Shown here: positions 11,401 through 21,819 of the stretch, piece after piece
Position numbering within the stretch: position 1 is the stretch's first letter
Layout: each line of letters starts with the position of its first letter
Assembly: GCF_011386835.1 (NCBI RefSeq)
Contig: NC_088791.1
Location: 31,532,998-31,596,997, forward strand
From: Chrysemys picta bellii
Lineage: Eukaryota > Chordata > Testudines > Emydidae
Reading direction: 5' to 3'
Length of the DNA stretch: 64,000 bases
Notes under the pieces: generated by a model
Database searches by the model: none
Seen by the model: the letters and a program-made list of their open reading frames with translations, nothing else
What the model was told of the DNA's origin: nothing
Translations under genes and position numbers: made by a program

Positions 11401-13176
11401 CTTGTGGCACCTTAGAGACTAACAAATTTATTAGAGCATAAGCTTTCGTGGACTACAGCCCACTTCTTCGGATGCATATAGAATGGAACATATATTGAGG
11501 AGATATATATACACACAGACATAGAGCATAAACAGGTGGGAGTTGTCTTACCACCTCTGAGAGGCCAATTAATTAAGAGAAAACAAACTTTTGAAGTGAT
11601 AATCAAGCTAGCTCAGTACAGACAGTTAGATAACAAGTGTGAGAATACTTACAAGGGGAGATAGATTCAATGTTTGTAATGGCTCAGCCATTCCCAGTCT
11701 TTATTCAAACCGGAGTTGATTGTGTCTAGTTTGCATATCAATTCTAGCTCAGCAGTTTCTCGTTGGAGTCTGTTTTTGAAGTTTTTCTGTTGTAATATAG
11801 CCACCCGCAGGTCTGTCACTGAATGACCAGACAGGTTAAAGTGTTCTCCCACTGGTTTTTGAGTATTTTGATTCCTGATGTCAGATTTGTGTCCATTAAT
11901 TCTTTTGCGTAGAGACTGTCCGGTTTGGCCAATGTACATGGCAGAGGGGCATTGCTGGCACATGATGGCATATATCACATTGGTAGATGTGCAGGTGAAC
12001 GAGCCCCTGATGGTATGGCTGATGTGATTAGGTCCTATGATGATGTCACTGGAATAGATATGTGGACAGAGTTGGCATCGGGGTTTGTTACAAGGATAGG
12101 TTCCTGGGTTAGTGGTTTTGTTCAGTGATGTGTGGTTGCTGGTGAGTATTTGCTTTAGGTTCGGGGGTTGTCTGTAAGCGAGGACAGGTCTGTCTCCCAA
12201 GATCTGTGAGAGTAAAGGATCATCTTTCAGGATAGGTTGTAGATCTCTGATGATGCGCTGGAGAGGTTTTAGTTGGGGGCTGAAGGTGACAGCTAGTGGT
12301 GTTCTGTTATTTTCTTTGTTGGGCCTGTCTTGTAGGAGGTGACTTCTGGGTACTCGTCTGGCTCTGTCAATCTGTTTTTTCACTTCAGCAGGTGGGTATT
12401 GTAGTTTTAAGAATGCTTGATAGAGATCTTGTAGGTGCTTGTCTCTATCCGAGGGATTGGAGCAAATGCGGTTATATCTTAGGGCTTGGCTGTAGACAAT
12501 GGATCGTGTGGTGTGTCCTGGATGGAAGCTGGAGGCATGTAGGTAAGTGTAGCGGTCATTAGGTTTCCGATATAGGGTGGTATTTATGTGACCATCGCTT
12601 ATTAGCACAGTAGTGTCCAGGAAATGGACCGCTTGTGTGGATTGATCTAGGCTGAGGTTGATGGTGGGATGGAAATTATTGAAATCATGGTGAAATTCCT
12701 CAAGGGCTTCTTTTCCATGGGTCCAGATGATGAAGATGTCATCAATGTAGCGCAAGTAGAGTAGGGGCGTTAGGGGACGAGAGCTAAGGAAGCGTTGTTC
12801 TAAGTCAGCCATAAAAATGTTGGCATATTGTGGGGCCATGCGGGTACCCATAGCAGTGCCGCTGACTTGAAGGTATATATTGTCCCCAAATGTGAAATAG
12901 TTGTGGGTGAGGACAAAATCACAAAGTTCAGCCACCAGGTTAGCTGTGACATTATCAGGGATACTGTTCCTGATAGCTTGTAGTCCATCTTTGTGTGGAA
13001 TATTGGTGTAGAGGGCTTCTACGTCCATAGTGGCCAGGATGGTGTTTTCTGGAAGATCACCGATGGATTGTAGTTTCCTCAGGAAGTCAGTGGTGTCTCG
13101 AAGATAGCTGGGAGTGCTGGTAGCGTAGGGTCTGAGGAGAGAGTCTACATAACCAGACAAGCCTGATGTGTTATAG
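11401..13176 (-). mobile_element. Penelope-like element (family 1), 5' truncated
   Basis: On the minus strand it runs from about 13176 to a 3' tail that ends near 11401 with CTAAGGTGCCACAAG. The tail block CACGAAAGCTTATG and GTTAGTCTCTAAGGTGCC recurs at 29018, 42669 and 53630. Homology to the fuller copy at 53627-56495 starts at the residues GLSGY, which puts the 5' truncation at about 13172-13176. No clear target-site duplication is seen. The long intact reading frame suggests a fairly young copy. Confidence 0.9.
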
Positions 13177-13199
13177 AAAAGATCAGACAAGATAATCAC
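11667..13199 (-). CDS. PLE reverse transcriptase / GIY-YIG endonuclease, N-truncated
   Basis: The uninterrupted 510-codon frame encodes the C-terminal two thirds of a Penelope-type protein, which copies element RNA and nicks target DNA. Motif A is ATMDVEALYTNIP (residues 56-68, with Asp59). Motif B is GTAMGTRMAPQYAN (114-127). The catalytic motif C is YIDD (151-154), followed by HFLDT (192-196). A cysteine/histidine linker has C370, C375, C378 and H380. The GIY-YIG nuclease spans about 401-460, with IYAI (409-412), MYIGQTG (421-427), R431/R433, H437 and a likely catalytic E452. The first 12 or so residues are not element sequence: the true N-terminus, about 350 residues, is missing. The start codon is therefore arbitrary. 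Without a promoter and N-terminus the product is probably not made or not functional. Confidence 0.9.
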   Translation of the reverse strand: MIILSDLFYNTSGLSGYVDSLLRPYATSTPSYLRDTTDFLRKLQSIGDLPENTILATMDVEALYTNIPHKDGLQAIRNSIPDNVTANLVAELCDFVLTHNYFTFGDNIYLQVSGTAMGTRMAPQYANIFMADLEQRFLSSRPLTPLLYLRYIDDIFIIWTHGKEALEEFHHDFNNFHPTINLSLDQSTQAVHFLDTTVLISDGHINTTLYRKPNDRYTYLHASSFHPGHTTRSIVYSQALRYNRICSNPSDRDKHLQDLYQAFLKLQYPPAEVKKQIDRARRVPRSHLLQDRPNKENNRTPLAVTFSPQLKPLQRIIRDLQPILKDDPLLSQILGDRPVLAYRQPPNLKQILTSNHTSLNKTTNPGTYPCNKPRCQLCPHIYSSDIIIGPNHISHTIRGSFTCTSTNVIYAIMCQQCPSAMYIGQTGQSLRKRINGHKSDIRNQNTQKPVGEHFNLSGHSVTDLRVAILQQKNFKNRLQRETAELELICKLDTINSGLNKDWEWLSHYKH

Positions 13200-16100
13200 A
13201 GTGATCTGAACATCTGTTCTTGGAATCTATACTGAAATTCAGGTTTAGAAGCAAATATCCTGTCATCTGCAACATGAAGTTGCTAATTCTTTACTTTCAC
13301 AATGGGCAGGCTGGGATATGTTCCTATTTTTCTTCCCTTTATAGGGTCAGTTTGTCCCTGGCAGTAGTCTGGATGTGCGGGGTGGGGAGGTTCAAGGAGC
13401 CTTCTCCATATGCCATGGAAGAGCCAAGGACAATGGTAGCCCTGTAAATAGGAGAGCATTGGCGCTGCTTCCTCCATGTGTGGTGGTGGTGGGGGGGACC
13501 CAAAAACCCCCACAATCACTCTAAAGGGGGTGGGGAGGAGGCACAATCATAGCCTTCTCCCCGCCCCATGCGCACCGTACTGCAGAGCTAGCTAAGCACT
13601 CCAGGGAGCAGGCTTCCCTGTCCCAAAGGATGATACAATTTGTATCCTCCCCCAGCATGTTGGGAGCCAGGGCTTCCTTTAAGACCCCGTTTAGGTGTCC
13701 ACACTGCCTCCTGATCAGCACTGTGGGCTAAATGCAGCAACCTGGCTTTTACAGTATATCTATATTTCATGCTGGGGGAGTGATTCCCGTCTTGAGGAGA
13801 CATACACTAGCACTGATTAAGGTAGCATACTAAAAATAAAGTGTAGCAGTGGCAACATGAGCAGCGGAAGGGGCTAGCAACCCCGAATACCTGCCAGTCA
13901 GAAACCCTCCGTACCCCTCAATGACAGCTAGTGCAGCTATGTCTCCTTGCAGCTGGGAATCATACTCCCAGCTCCATGAGCAGGCATACCTTTAGTGAGT
14001 AGCTCTTTGCTAACAATCTGGGTGGTTTAATCGAAGCACAAAGGAGTTCCCATCTACTTGATCTCTGAGAACTCAGGATTATTGCCTTCTGATTCTCATT
14101 ATGCAATAATATGGCATTATTCATATGTAGTTATCTCTGCTATCTGACATCTTACTCTGCACCTCAACTGTTCTTCCATCATGTTAATTAACAGTTAAGC
14201 CATCAGGCCATCTTATATTTGCATGATGGCCCCCAAGGGTTGGAAGTAATTAGTTCAACAGAAAACTACTACAAATACTGCAAAGCAGCAGGAGAGATAG
14301 ATTAGCTTTAAGAAAGGAAAGCATAATGCCAAGCAAGTTTTACATTTCTTCCTTTCCAGCAGTGTTTTCAAATTTTTACTCTCCCTTTACCAATAATGAT
14401 TTTGCTTATGAAAGGCTTCAGGCTTCATATTCTGCTCATAAAAAGGAAGTGAGGCAAGTTTTTCAAAAATTGGAGCCTAAATAAATAGGCTCCTAAATCT
14501 CTCTTTATGATCCTTGGTAAATAAATGACGGAAGTGCCTAGCAGCTAGGGCCCCGGGCTGGGATGCAGTGGAATGGGAGTGCCTGTGTCCCCCCTGCCAC
14601 CCAACTTGTGGGTGGCTGTCTCACCCTCTCCCAGGACCTTCGGAGGCCTGGGCTAATTGCTACTGTTTGTACTGCTACGGGCTTATTGTGCTTATTTCTG
14701 CTTCCATACGGGCCGCTGAGGGAGACTGGACTAATTCCCCCAAGGCATCAACAGTGCCTAGTGAGGCGGTGTGGTTCCCCGCCATCCCGGAGAGGGACGA
14801 GCCCCCAGCTTACCTCTCTACAGGCCTACACATCAGGTGTGAAATATCTGGACTTCCTGTAACTAGAAGTTTGGATTCCAGAAGGGTCATCTCAGCCCTT
14901 CTTCTTTCCAAGACAAGTAAACGGAGTGAGTTCCCCCCACAAAAAACCTAAACTTTCAAAGTTCTATGTAGTCATTAACAATCTATGGTGCATTTTGTAG
15001 AGGTAAGCACTGTCCTGGCCTGAATATCTCCTCCCTGCTCACTGTTGTACAGCATACTGAGAGACTTTTGGGTGGAGTCTCCTGCTTCCTTGTCCTTCCA
15101 ATGTTATACATTATCCTACAGAGTGGGGAAGAAAATTGCATCTTGACACGATAATAAAAATGGATTTAAAAAAAAAAAAAGTTGTATTCTGCTACCTTTA
15201 TCTTGGGGAATAAAGGATGGAGGTAGTTTGTACTTCTGAATGCACAGGATTTCTGGGGTTCTGCTGCACTGGAGAGAGAACTTTTATGCATAAGACACAA
15301 GAGACTGACATGAAAGATGTGTATGTTATACTTTTATGCACACCCTTCAGTCCTTTTTCCATTTCCTTTCTAGCCAAAACTGATAAAATACAGCTAAAGC
15401 CACCCTGGTCCCCAGGGCATTGAAGATCAATAAAGATTTAATAGGATTACAAGATTTTAACTGAGTGAGACAAAAGGTGGGCATTCTTCTGTCTCCACCA
15501 CAGAGAACATGCACCGCTTGGCTCAAGCTAGCGCACACATACACAAAAGCAATGTGGCAGTTCAGGCATGCTGCATGAGCACATACCCATGGGACCGGGT
15601 GGGATTGTTCCTGGGCAGCTAGCCTGAGCTACCCAGCATGCCACATGACTCGAACAGAGCTAGTATGTCTGTCTTCTCACACTGCTAAGCACCCTCCCAG
15701 CTGCGGTGTAGAGTTTGTAGACCTAATCCTTCATACCTTCTTTTGTGAGAGCACGATATGAACAGCTCCCCATTAGCAATAAACTCAAGCTCTTTCCACT
15801 GGCTCTTGCTAACCCTAATCGGTAGAAGTCAATTATGCAGGTGGTTGCTAAAGTTAACATATCTAGAGCATCCATGAGCGAGACTGAATGAAGTTCAAGT
15901 AGAGAAGAGAGGATACCCTTTTTCCCCTTTCTGTTCCAAAACTGTCCTCAGTGCCAGAGACACTGCCATAGTCCTTGTGGGGAATGGTACTTTTAAGGGG
16001 TTCTGGGAAGAACCAGTTATAGTCTGCAGAGGCTCATGTTACACAGTGCTGATTAGATAGAACTCAGACACTGAATGAAGCAGACCTCTGTCGGACGCCT

Positions 16101-17787
16101 TGTCTGAGTGATTACTGAACACCACAGACCTTCCCTGCAGCGTGCATGGAAAAAACTATTCAGAGTGAGTATTTTACTTAGCTCTGTCACTGAGTGGAAA
16201 TTGCCTGGATCCATCGGGCTACCCCAAATCTCCAGATTAGTTTGGCCATGATGCGGATGGTACGGGCAGAAGAATAGATTGAGTTTTTCCTCACCTCCAG
16301 ATTGCAATGCAATCTGTTTAGGGCTATCTGTGAAGCCCAGTCAAAAGCTTCGGTTAATGCAGAATTTGATTGCCTGACTTTAAAGCAGTGAGGCTGAAAT
16401 GAGATTATAAATCCTCTGCTTTGCCCTGGCTTCCTGTCCGTTTCCAGGTGCAATTAGAAGAATAAAGATTATCTAGAAAGTTGTAGATGTTCTGGGACCT
16501 GGCTCCCATTGAAACTGTTGTGTTTCCTTTTCAGTTAACTACAATCAACTTTTGCTCTCTGTGCACAGGGTACCTCAGCCAAGGAACTGCTCTAGCACTT
16601 TTTGTGTATGCATAGATTGGGAAAAAGCATTGTTGCAAAAAGAGCTTGTCACTTTAAATGCAATCCAAATTGCTGCTTGCTGATCCTTCCTCCAAACTAA
16701 TATATGGTGTTAGCCTGAGAAAAATACCCAACAATGCAGTTGTTTGGTGACATTTAGATATCTGCCTTTCTGCCATTACTGCATGGAATAGGTCAGACTC
16801 CTTTTCATATATAACATGCACAGAGAGAACGTGTTCTTAAAATGTCACTCCTTATGAAGAGCCACCCTCATAACATCACACCAGTACACAGCTGTTTGCT
16901 AGTTGTTAATCCTCTTATTCTAGCACAAGTTCTCCCCACAAAAAACTTCCCTCACCTCACCCACTTCCCACCCCAGCACTCCCCCACACGTTGGCTGATG
17001 GCAACATAGTTTAACCGAGCAAATATAAAAGTGCACTTGCAGGCATGTGCATGAAGAACACAGAGTGGTCAGAACACTTTTCACAATCACATCTTTACCT
17101 GCTGCTGTGGTGGACAGCTGAGATTTTTTAGGCAGAAGTTGGTGGGAAAGCTAGAAGATCTGAGCTCTGGCAGTTGCCAGGCCCAACTTAAAACACAAAG
17201 CTTAGTTTTTATTACAGCGTGCCAGAGTTTAGGCAGACAGCACTAACCAATGGTATCATATTTACCTAGCTGTTACACCATGAATCTCTTATTAGAGCCT
17301 GATGTTTCCAATCCTTACTCACATGAGTAAAAGCTACAGAATTGGGCCCATACTTTATATAACTATTTAGTTTTATCCTTTCGATTGCTATAATGTTTTC
17401 TCAAAAGATTGGTCAGCAATAAAAGTACGAGGAGTCCAACGAGAAATTTAATCAGTGCTGGAGTCAAACAATACACATGGATGACTGTTCTCATGGATAG
17501 ACTCATCCTTGATATTTTTATTTACTGTCTGTTCTGAGTCACTTCAGGCACATTTAAGCTTTATACCTTGATTTTTCCAAAGTATGGAGCACCTGCAGCT
17601 CCTATTTCTTTCAGTGGGATGGTGGATGCTGAGAACCTTGGAATATCATGCTATTCACTTTTTTCCTTTTATAAAGAACATAAATAACCACAAAAAATGA
17701 TACCATATGCTGTCCTGGCTCTAGGTCCCAGTTCCTCCCTTGACCATTGCTGGGCATTGAGGCTCCCATGGAACTGGAACATGAATG
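13200..17787. other. No gene or clear repeat recognised
   Basis: About 4.6 kb hold only short, unconvincing reading frames. A G-rich block with GGTGGTGGTGGG lies near 13480, a GC-rich stretch at about 14550-14830, and an A run at 15168-15180. I see no splice-site-flanked exon that I recognise. Confidence 0.4.
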
Positions 17788-17963
17788 GGATGCATCAGGG
17801 TGGGTTTTAGGGGCAGGCAACCCAGGCAACTGCCTGGGGTGCCGGGCTTGGGGGGCACCAGGCTCAGGTTGCTGCTTTTCTTGTTAACGACAAAAGGGAG
17901 AATAGAATGTCTGAAGAAAAAATGTTTCAGGTATTCCGTATGTGGTTTCAGTTTTCACTAACC

Positions 17964-18078
17964 TCCTAGAATGTTCTGGCGTTTTGTAGGATCTAGTGGA
18001 ACCTTCCAGACTTTGAGAACTACATTTTCCACAAACCTTCTAGAACATTGTCCGCCATGCCCTCATGAGTATATAAAG
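17964..18078 (+). promoter_or_regulatory. HSE-like cluster plus TATA box of the hAT element
   Basis: Three arrays of alternating GAA/TTC pentamers precede a TATA box. Array 1 is TCC-ta-GAA-tg-TTC (17964-17976). Array 2 is GAA-cc-TTC-ca-GAc (17999-18011). Array 3 is TTC-ta-GAA-ca-TTg (18038-18050), with an AAA in register upstream. TATATAAAG lies at 18070-18078. This is the layout of heat-shock-factor-responsive promoters. A likely splice acceptor (pyrimidine tract then CAG at about 18372) lies just before the transposase ATG at 18384, suggesting a leader intron. Function is inferred from motifs only. Confidence 0.5.
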
Positions 18079-18383
18079 GGATGGGGCATCACCAGTCAGT
18101 GAGATACAAGAACAAAGTGCAAGTCCAGCTGCAATGTTGTGAACCTTGTTTTACTGTGTAATTGCGAAAGCGTACTTGTGTTTTAAGACTTGAAAAGTAG
18201 CAACTAATAAAGGATATATTTAATGAGACACCAGCGATATCTATCAAACCACTATCTATGCAACAATAAATACTGTTACTTCTTTTGCCATGTTTAACAC
18301 AATGTTTGATGACTTTAAGACTGCGGAACATAGATTTTTTGCTCTCCCTAATACTGTCTGTTTTCCCCCTCAGAAAATAAAAG

Positions 18384-20900
18384 ATGCCCCTGAAGAAGCC
18401 TTCAGGAGCTCAGTATAGGAAGCAAAAGGCTCAGTTGCAATCTAGTTCATAGCCAGGGGCAAATTTAATGGGAAAAAAATATCTGAAACAGAACATAGAT
18501 AGGGCTTTAGGCAGTAGCAATTGTCCCAGTGCAGAAGATACTGAGGTGGGAAGCATAAATTATGGAAGTCCTATTACTAGGGAATTAGCAGATTTACCTG
18601 AAGATAAGGAATGGAAATGTGAGGGAAGTGATGGAAAATTGTCCAGTTTTCCCAGTGGCATAAAGGAAACGGATGATAGAGAATGTGGCTCACATGAAAA
18701 AGGAGAGTAACGACAAAGAAAAATCTGGTTTACTCAAAAAAGGAGAGAAACGGTGATAAACAATCAGCGTTGCATGATGGCAGAAACAGCAGTAAGAAAA
18801 ATTGTACATCACAATGATACATCAGACCCTGCTTCATGGCTGGTGATCCTAAACTCTACCAATATTGATAGTACAATTTTGAACAGGCTGGGCAAAATTG
18901 AGGATATGACATTTCCAGTAAATGAGCAGAATCGACACTTCTCAGTCACACTGTGAAAGAGTTCTGGTTTTGTTGCAAAATATTTGACAAGAATGCCAAA
19001 TCGTTTTGTGTGCTTTTACAATTACTGGCATAAAATGTAGCTGATGCTCTGAAGCAACATGAAATGGCACCCGGCCATTTTACAGCCTACTGTAATTGAG
19101 TCCAGCCTCAAGCTGAATAAATGCATAGACACAGAAAACCAGCACATTATTCATGTAGAAACCCAGCACTGGAGGAACGTGTTCGGGTGTCTGATCTCAA
19201 TTGTCTGATACAGAGCTCATTGGATAAGTTGTTCACTGAACAGAATGATAATTTCCTTGGTTTGGTAGAACTCCTTGGGAAACACGATGATGTTGGTGCT
19301 TACGCATGACATCAAGTAGAATCATAGAAGATTAGGGTTGGAAGAGACCTCAGGAGGTCATCTAGACCAAACCCCTGCTCAAAGCAGGACCAACCCCATC
19401 TAAATCATCCCAGCCAGGATGAAGTAGTTCATAAAGAAGCTATAGACCATTATTGCAGCAACACACTTCAAAATTAATTGATTGACCTTATGGCAAGGAA
19501 GGTGCTTGATAACATATTGATGCAGCTCAGCAAAGCCAAGTACTACGCTGTAATGGACTGTGCTCCCTACATTAATTACAGTAAGATTTGTTGATGACAC
19601 AGATAGTGTTCTTTTACTTGGATACAGCTATCTGTTTCCGGTCTAAGAACAACTCTACTGGAAGAGGCCTAACATTCAAAGTGTTCATAAACAGTTCTGA
19701 GACTAAAATAAAGCTTCAGGACTGCCAGTGCTACGACAATGGTGTGAACATGAAGGGAAGAAACAGTGGTATCCAGGCTAGGATCCTTGCACTGAATCCA
19801 AGAACGTTCCTTGTGCCAGATGCATCATCATCATCATCATCATCTTTAGATTCAGTATCTCTCTTTGGAGTACTGCAAAGGATGTATGTCCTTTTTTTCA
19901 GCATCAGCTACCAGGTGGAAGATCCTCACGGACAATGTTATAAGTCTGATAGTGAAGCTGCTAAGTGACACTCACTCGGAGAGCCACATTGACAGTGTAA
20001 GGCCAGTGAAGTACCAAGTGACTGAGGTTTACAATGCTATGATGAAACTGACACAGTCGAGTAAAGCTGTGGCTGGAATCCGACATGAGGTGCAAAGCTT
20101 GGCAAACCAGATCACAGACTTCAAATTTCTGGTGTCAGTTGTGGTTTGGCACAATATCCTGTCCGAAGTAAACATTGTAAACAAGGCATTACAAACTCAG
20201 TCGATGGACATTGCAACCACTACTACTTTGATGAGAAGCTGCCTTGATTTTGTTGTGGCCTACAGAGACAACAAATTTGAAGATGCCATGATTGCGGTCA
20301 AAGAAATGGCAGAAAATGTAGGAGTTGAGCCTATCTTCAAGGAAACTTGTATTCATTGGAAGAAGAAAGTGTTTGTTTCTGAGGGCAGAGATGATGTGAT
20401 TTGAAGCTCAGAAGAAAAAGTCAAGAGGGAGGGTTTTTTTACTCGTTTATTGACAGGGGTGTCCATCAAAGAAAGGTTTGGACAAATGAAGCGCCATGTA
20501 GAGACCTGGGGTTTTTTTGTGTCACCTTTGTAAGCTGCTGGCGAACAGGAAAACATTGTTGAACGATTGTATAGACCTTCAGCGGACATGGATACATGGG
20601 AAATGTTCGGATATCAATGATAAAGACCTCTATGTCAAATTGGACAACATCTGTCACATTTTGCAACATGGGAAGCACTCTCCACTCCAAGTTCTCCAAT
20701 TCATTCATGATGCAGAGCTGAAGGACACTTTTCCTAGTGTGGATAGTTTTGAGGATTCTGCTCACGCTGCTGGTCACAGTTGTGAGTAGTGAAGCTCAGG
20801 CTCATTAAAACACATCTTCGATTGTCTTGCATCACTTGGAAAAGTCATTGGCCAATCTTTTGATCTCTCGGACGCTGTGCTTGAGTTTGCAAGGGCAAAG
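18384..20900 (+). pseudogene. hAT transposase (TTF/ZMYM-like), broken
   Basis: The frame starts MPLKKPSGAQYRKQK, the same N-terminal signature as the copy at 7025, but meets a stop after 22 codons. Later pieces show the zinc-finger region remnant FWFCCKIF-like sequence (about 18962), DNFLGLVELLGKHD (about 19246), KYYAVMDCAPYI (about 19540), CYDNGVNMKGRNSGIQ (about 19732) and FGVLQRMYVLFSAS (about 19864). It continues with FKFLVSVVVWHNILSEVNIV (about 20120) and a worn C-terminal dimerisation region (about 20740-20900). A CATCAT run encodes a serine stretch at about 19823. Many stops and frameshifts make it inactive. It is more decayed than the first copy. Confidence 0.9.
19320..19418 (-). repeat. 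CR1 LINE 3' end
   Basis: The sequence begins AATCATAGAA, the reverse complement of the CR1 terminal microsatellite, then GGTTGGAAGAGACCTCAGG and AGGTCATCTAG. Near-identical 9-mers flank it (ATCAAGTAG at 19311-19319, ATGAAGTAG at 19419-19427). The hAT transposase reading resumes on the far side, so the CR1 came in after the hAT. Confidence 0.92.
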
Positions 20901-21301
20901 GCGAGAAAAACGGCCTTTAGAACTAGAGGACTAGGGTTAATATTCAAAAGCTACCACCTACTGTAACAGTGTTTTATACTGGTCCACCCAATGTTGGTGC
21001 ACAGTTCAAGTTCTTGACATTAGAACGTTTTTTCAATTATTCTTAAAATGTAAAAACGTTTCTATAAGCTTAGAGGACAGGATTTTTTTTATTTGCTTAT
21101 ATATGGCATGAATACATACAGATTTACAAATCCTAGCTTGCAAATGACAGAGAAATCATGCATGCAAATCATGCATCAAAGTCATAAAATGGGCTACAAA
21201 TGCAATAAAAAAAAATAAGGTATTAACAAATGGAAGGGGGGGAACCGAAGACACTCCTTGCCTGGGGCGCCATTTGGTCTATGGCTGCCCCTGGGATGCA
21301 T

Positions 21302-21819
21302 TATAGCAACAGAAGTGAGGATGGTTTGCCTGACTTTTTAAACTAAGCCAGCTGGAAGCCCAGTGTTACCTCTTATGTAAGCCTGCAGGCTAGCCGCATG
21401 CTCACTGTGTCACTGTTACATTATTCATGCAATCAGCGGTTATTTTTGCCGTTCAATACCTCTGAAATATAAAAAGGGGATTTCTCATTGAGGAACACTT
21501 TAATAGACCAATAAAATACATTCACTTTTTCTGTTTTGTGGTTTTCAAAAATGTCCTTGTCCTTTTTACATTTGAACATCCCTCCCTCTCACCAATAATG
21601 AGATCTCAGTCACTCCCATGGCAATTGTCTATGATGTCTCAAACAGGATTATGACTTCTCTGTAAGATCACACAAAAGGAAACACTGGGGTGGGGGAATC
21701 ATTCTGAAATGTATATCCTATCAGAAAGAAATATTTGTTTTATATCAGGATGAAAATCCTCTCTCAGAGCCTGATCAAGCCAAATGCTGACAATCCCGGA
21801 GAGCTGTGAAAGCTCTACT
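21302..21819. other. No feature recognised
   Basis: This is AT-rich sequence between the hAT element and a composite repeat; I see no gene. Confidence 0.4.

Larger units (their letters stand above)
17796..21293 (+). mobile_element. Second hAT element, transposase-bearing
   Basis: An exact octamer GGATGCAT flanks the element at 17788-17795 and 21294-21301. The termini are CAGGGTGGG at the left and GGCTGCCCCTG at the right; the inverted match is imperfect, but GGGGCAG lies just inside the left end. The 3498 bp include a CR1 fragment at 19320-19418. The promoter region, leader and decayed transposase are in the order expected of an autonomous element. Confidence 0.92.
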
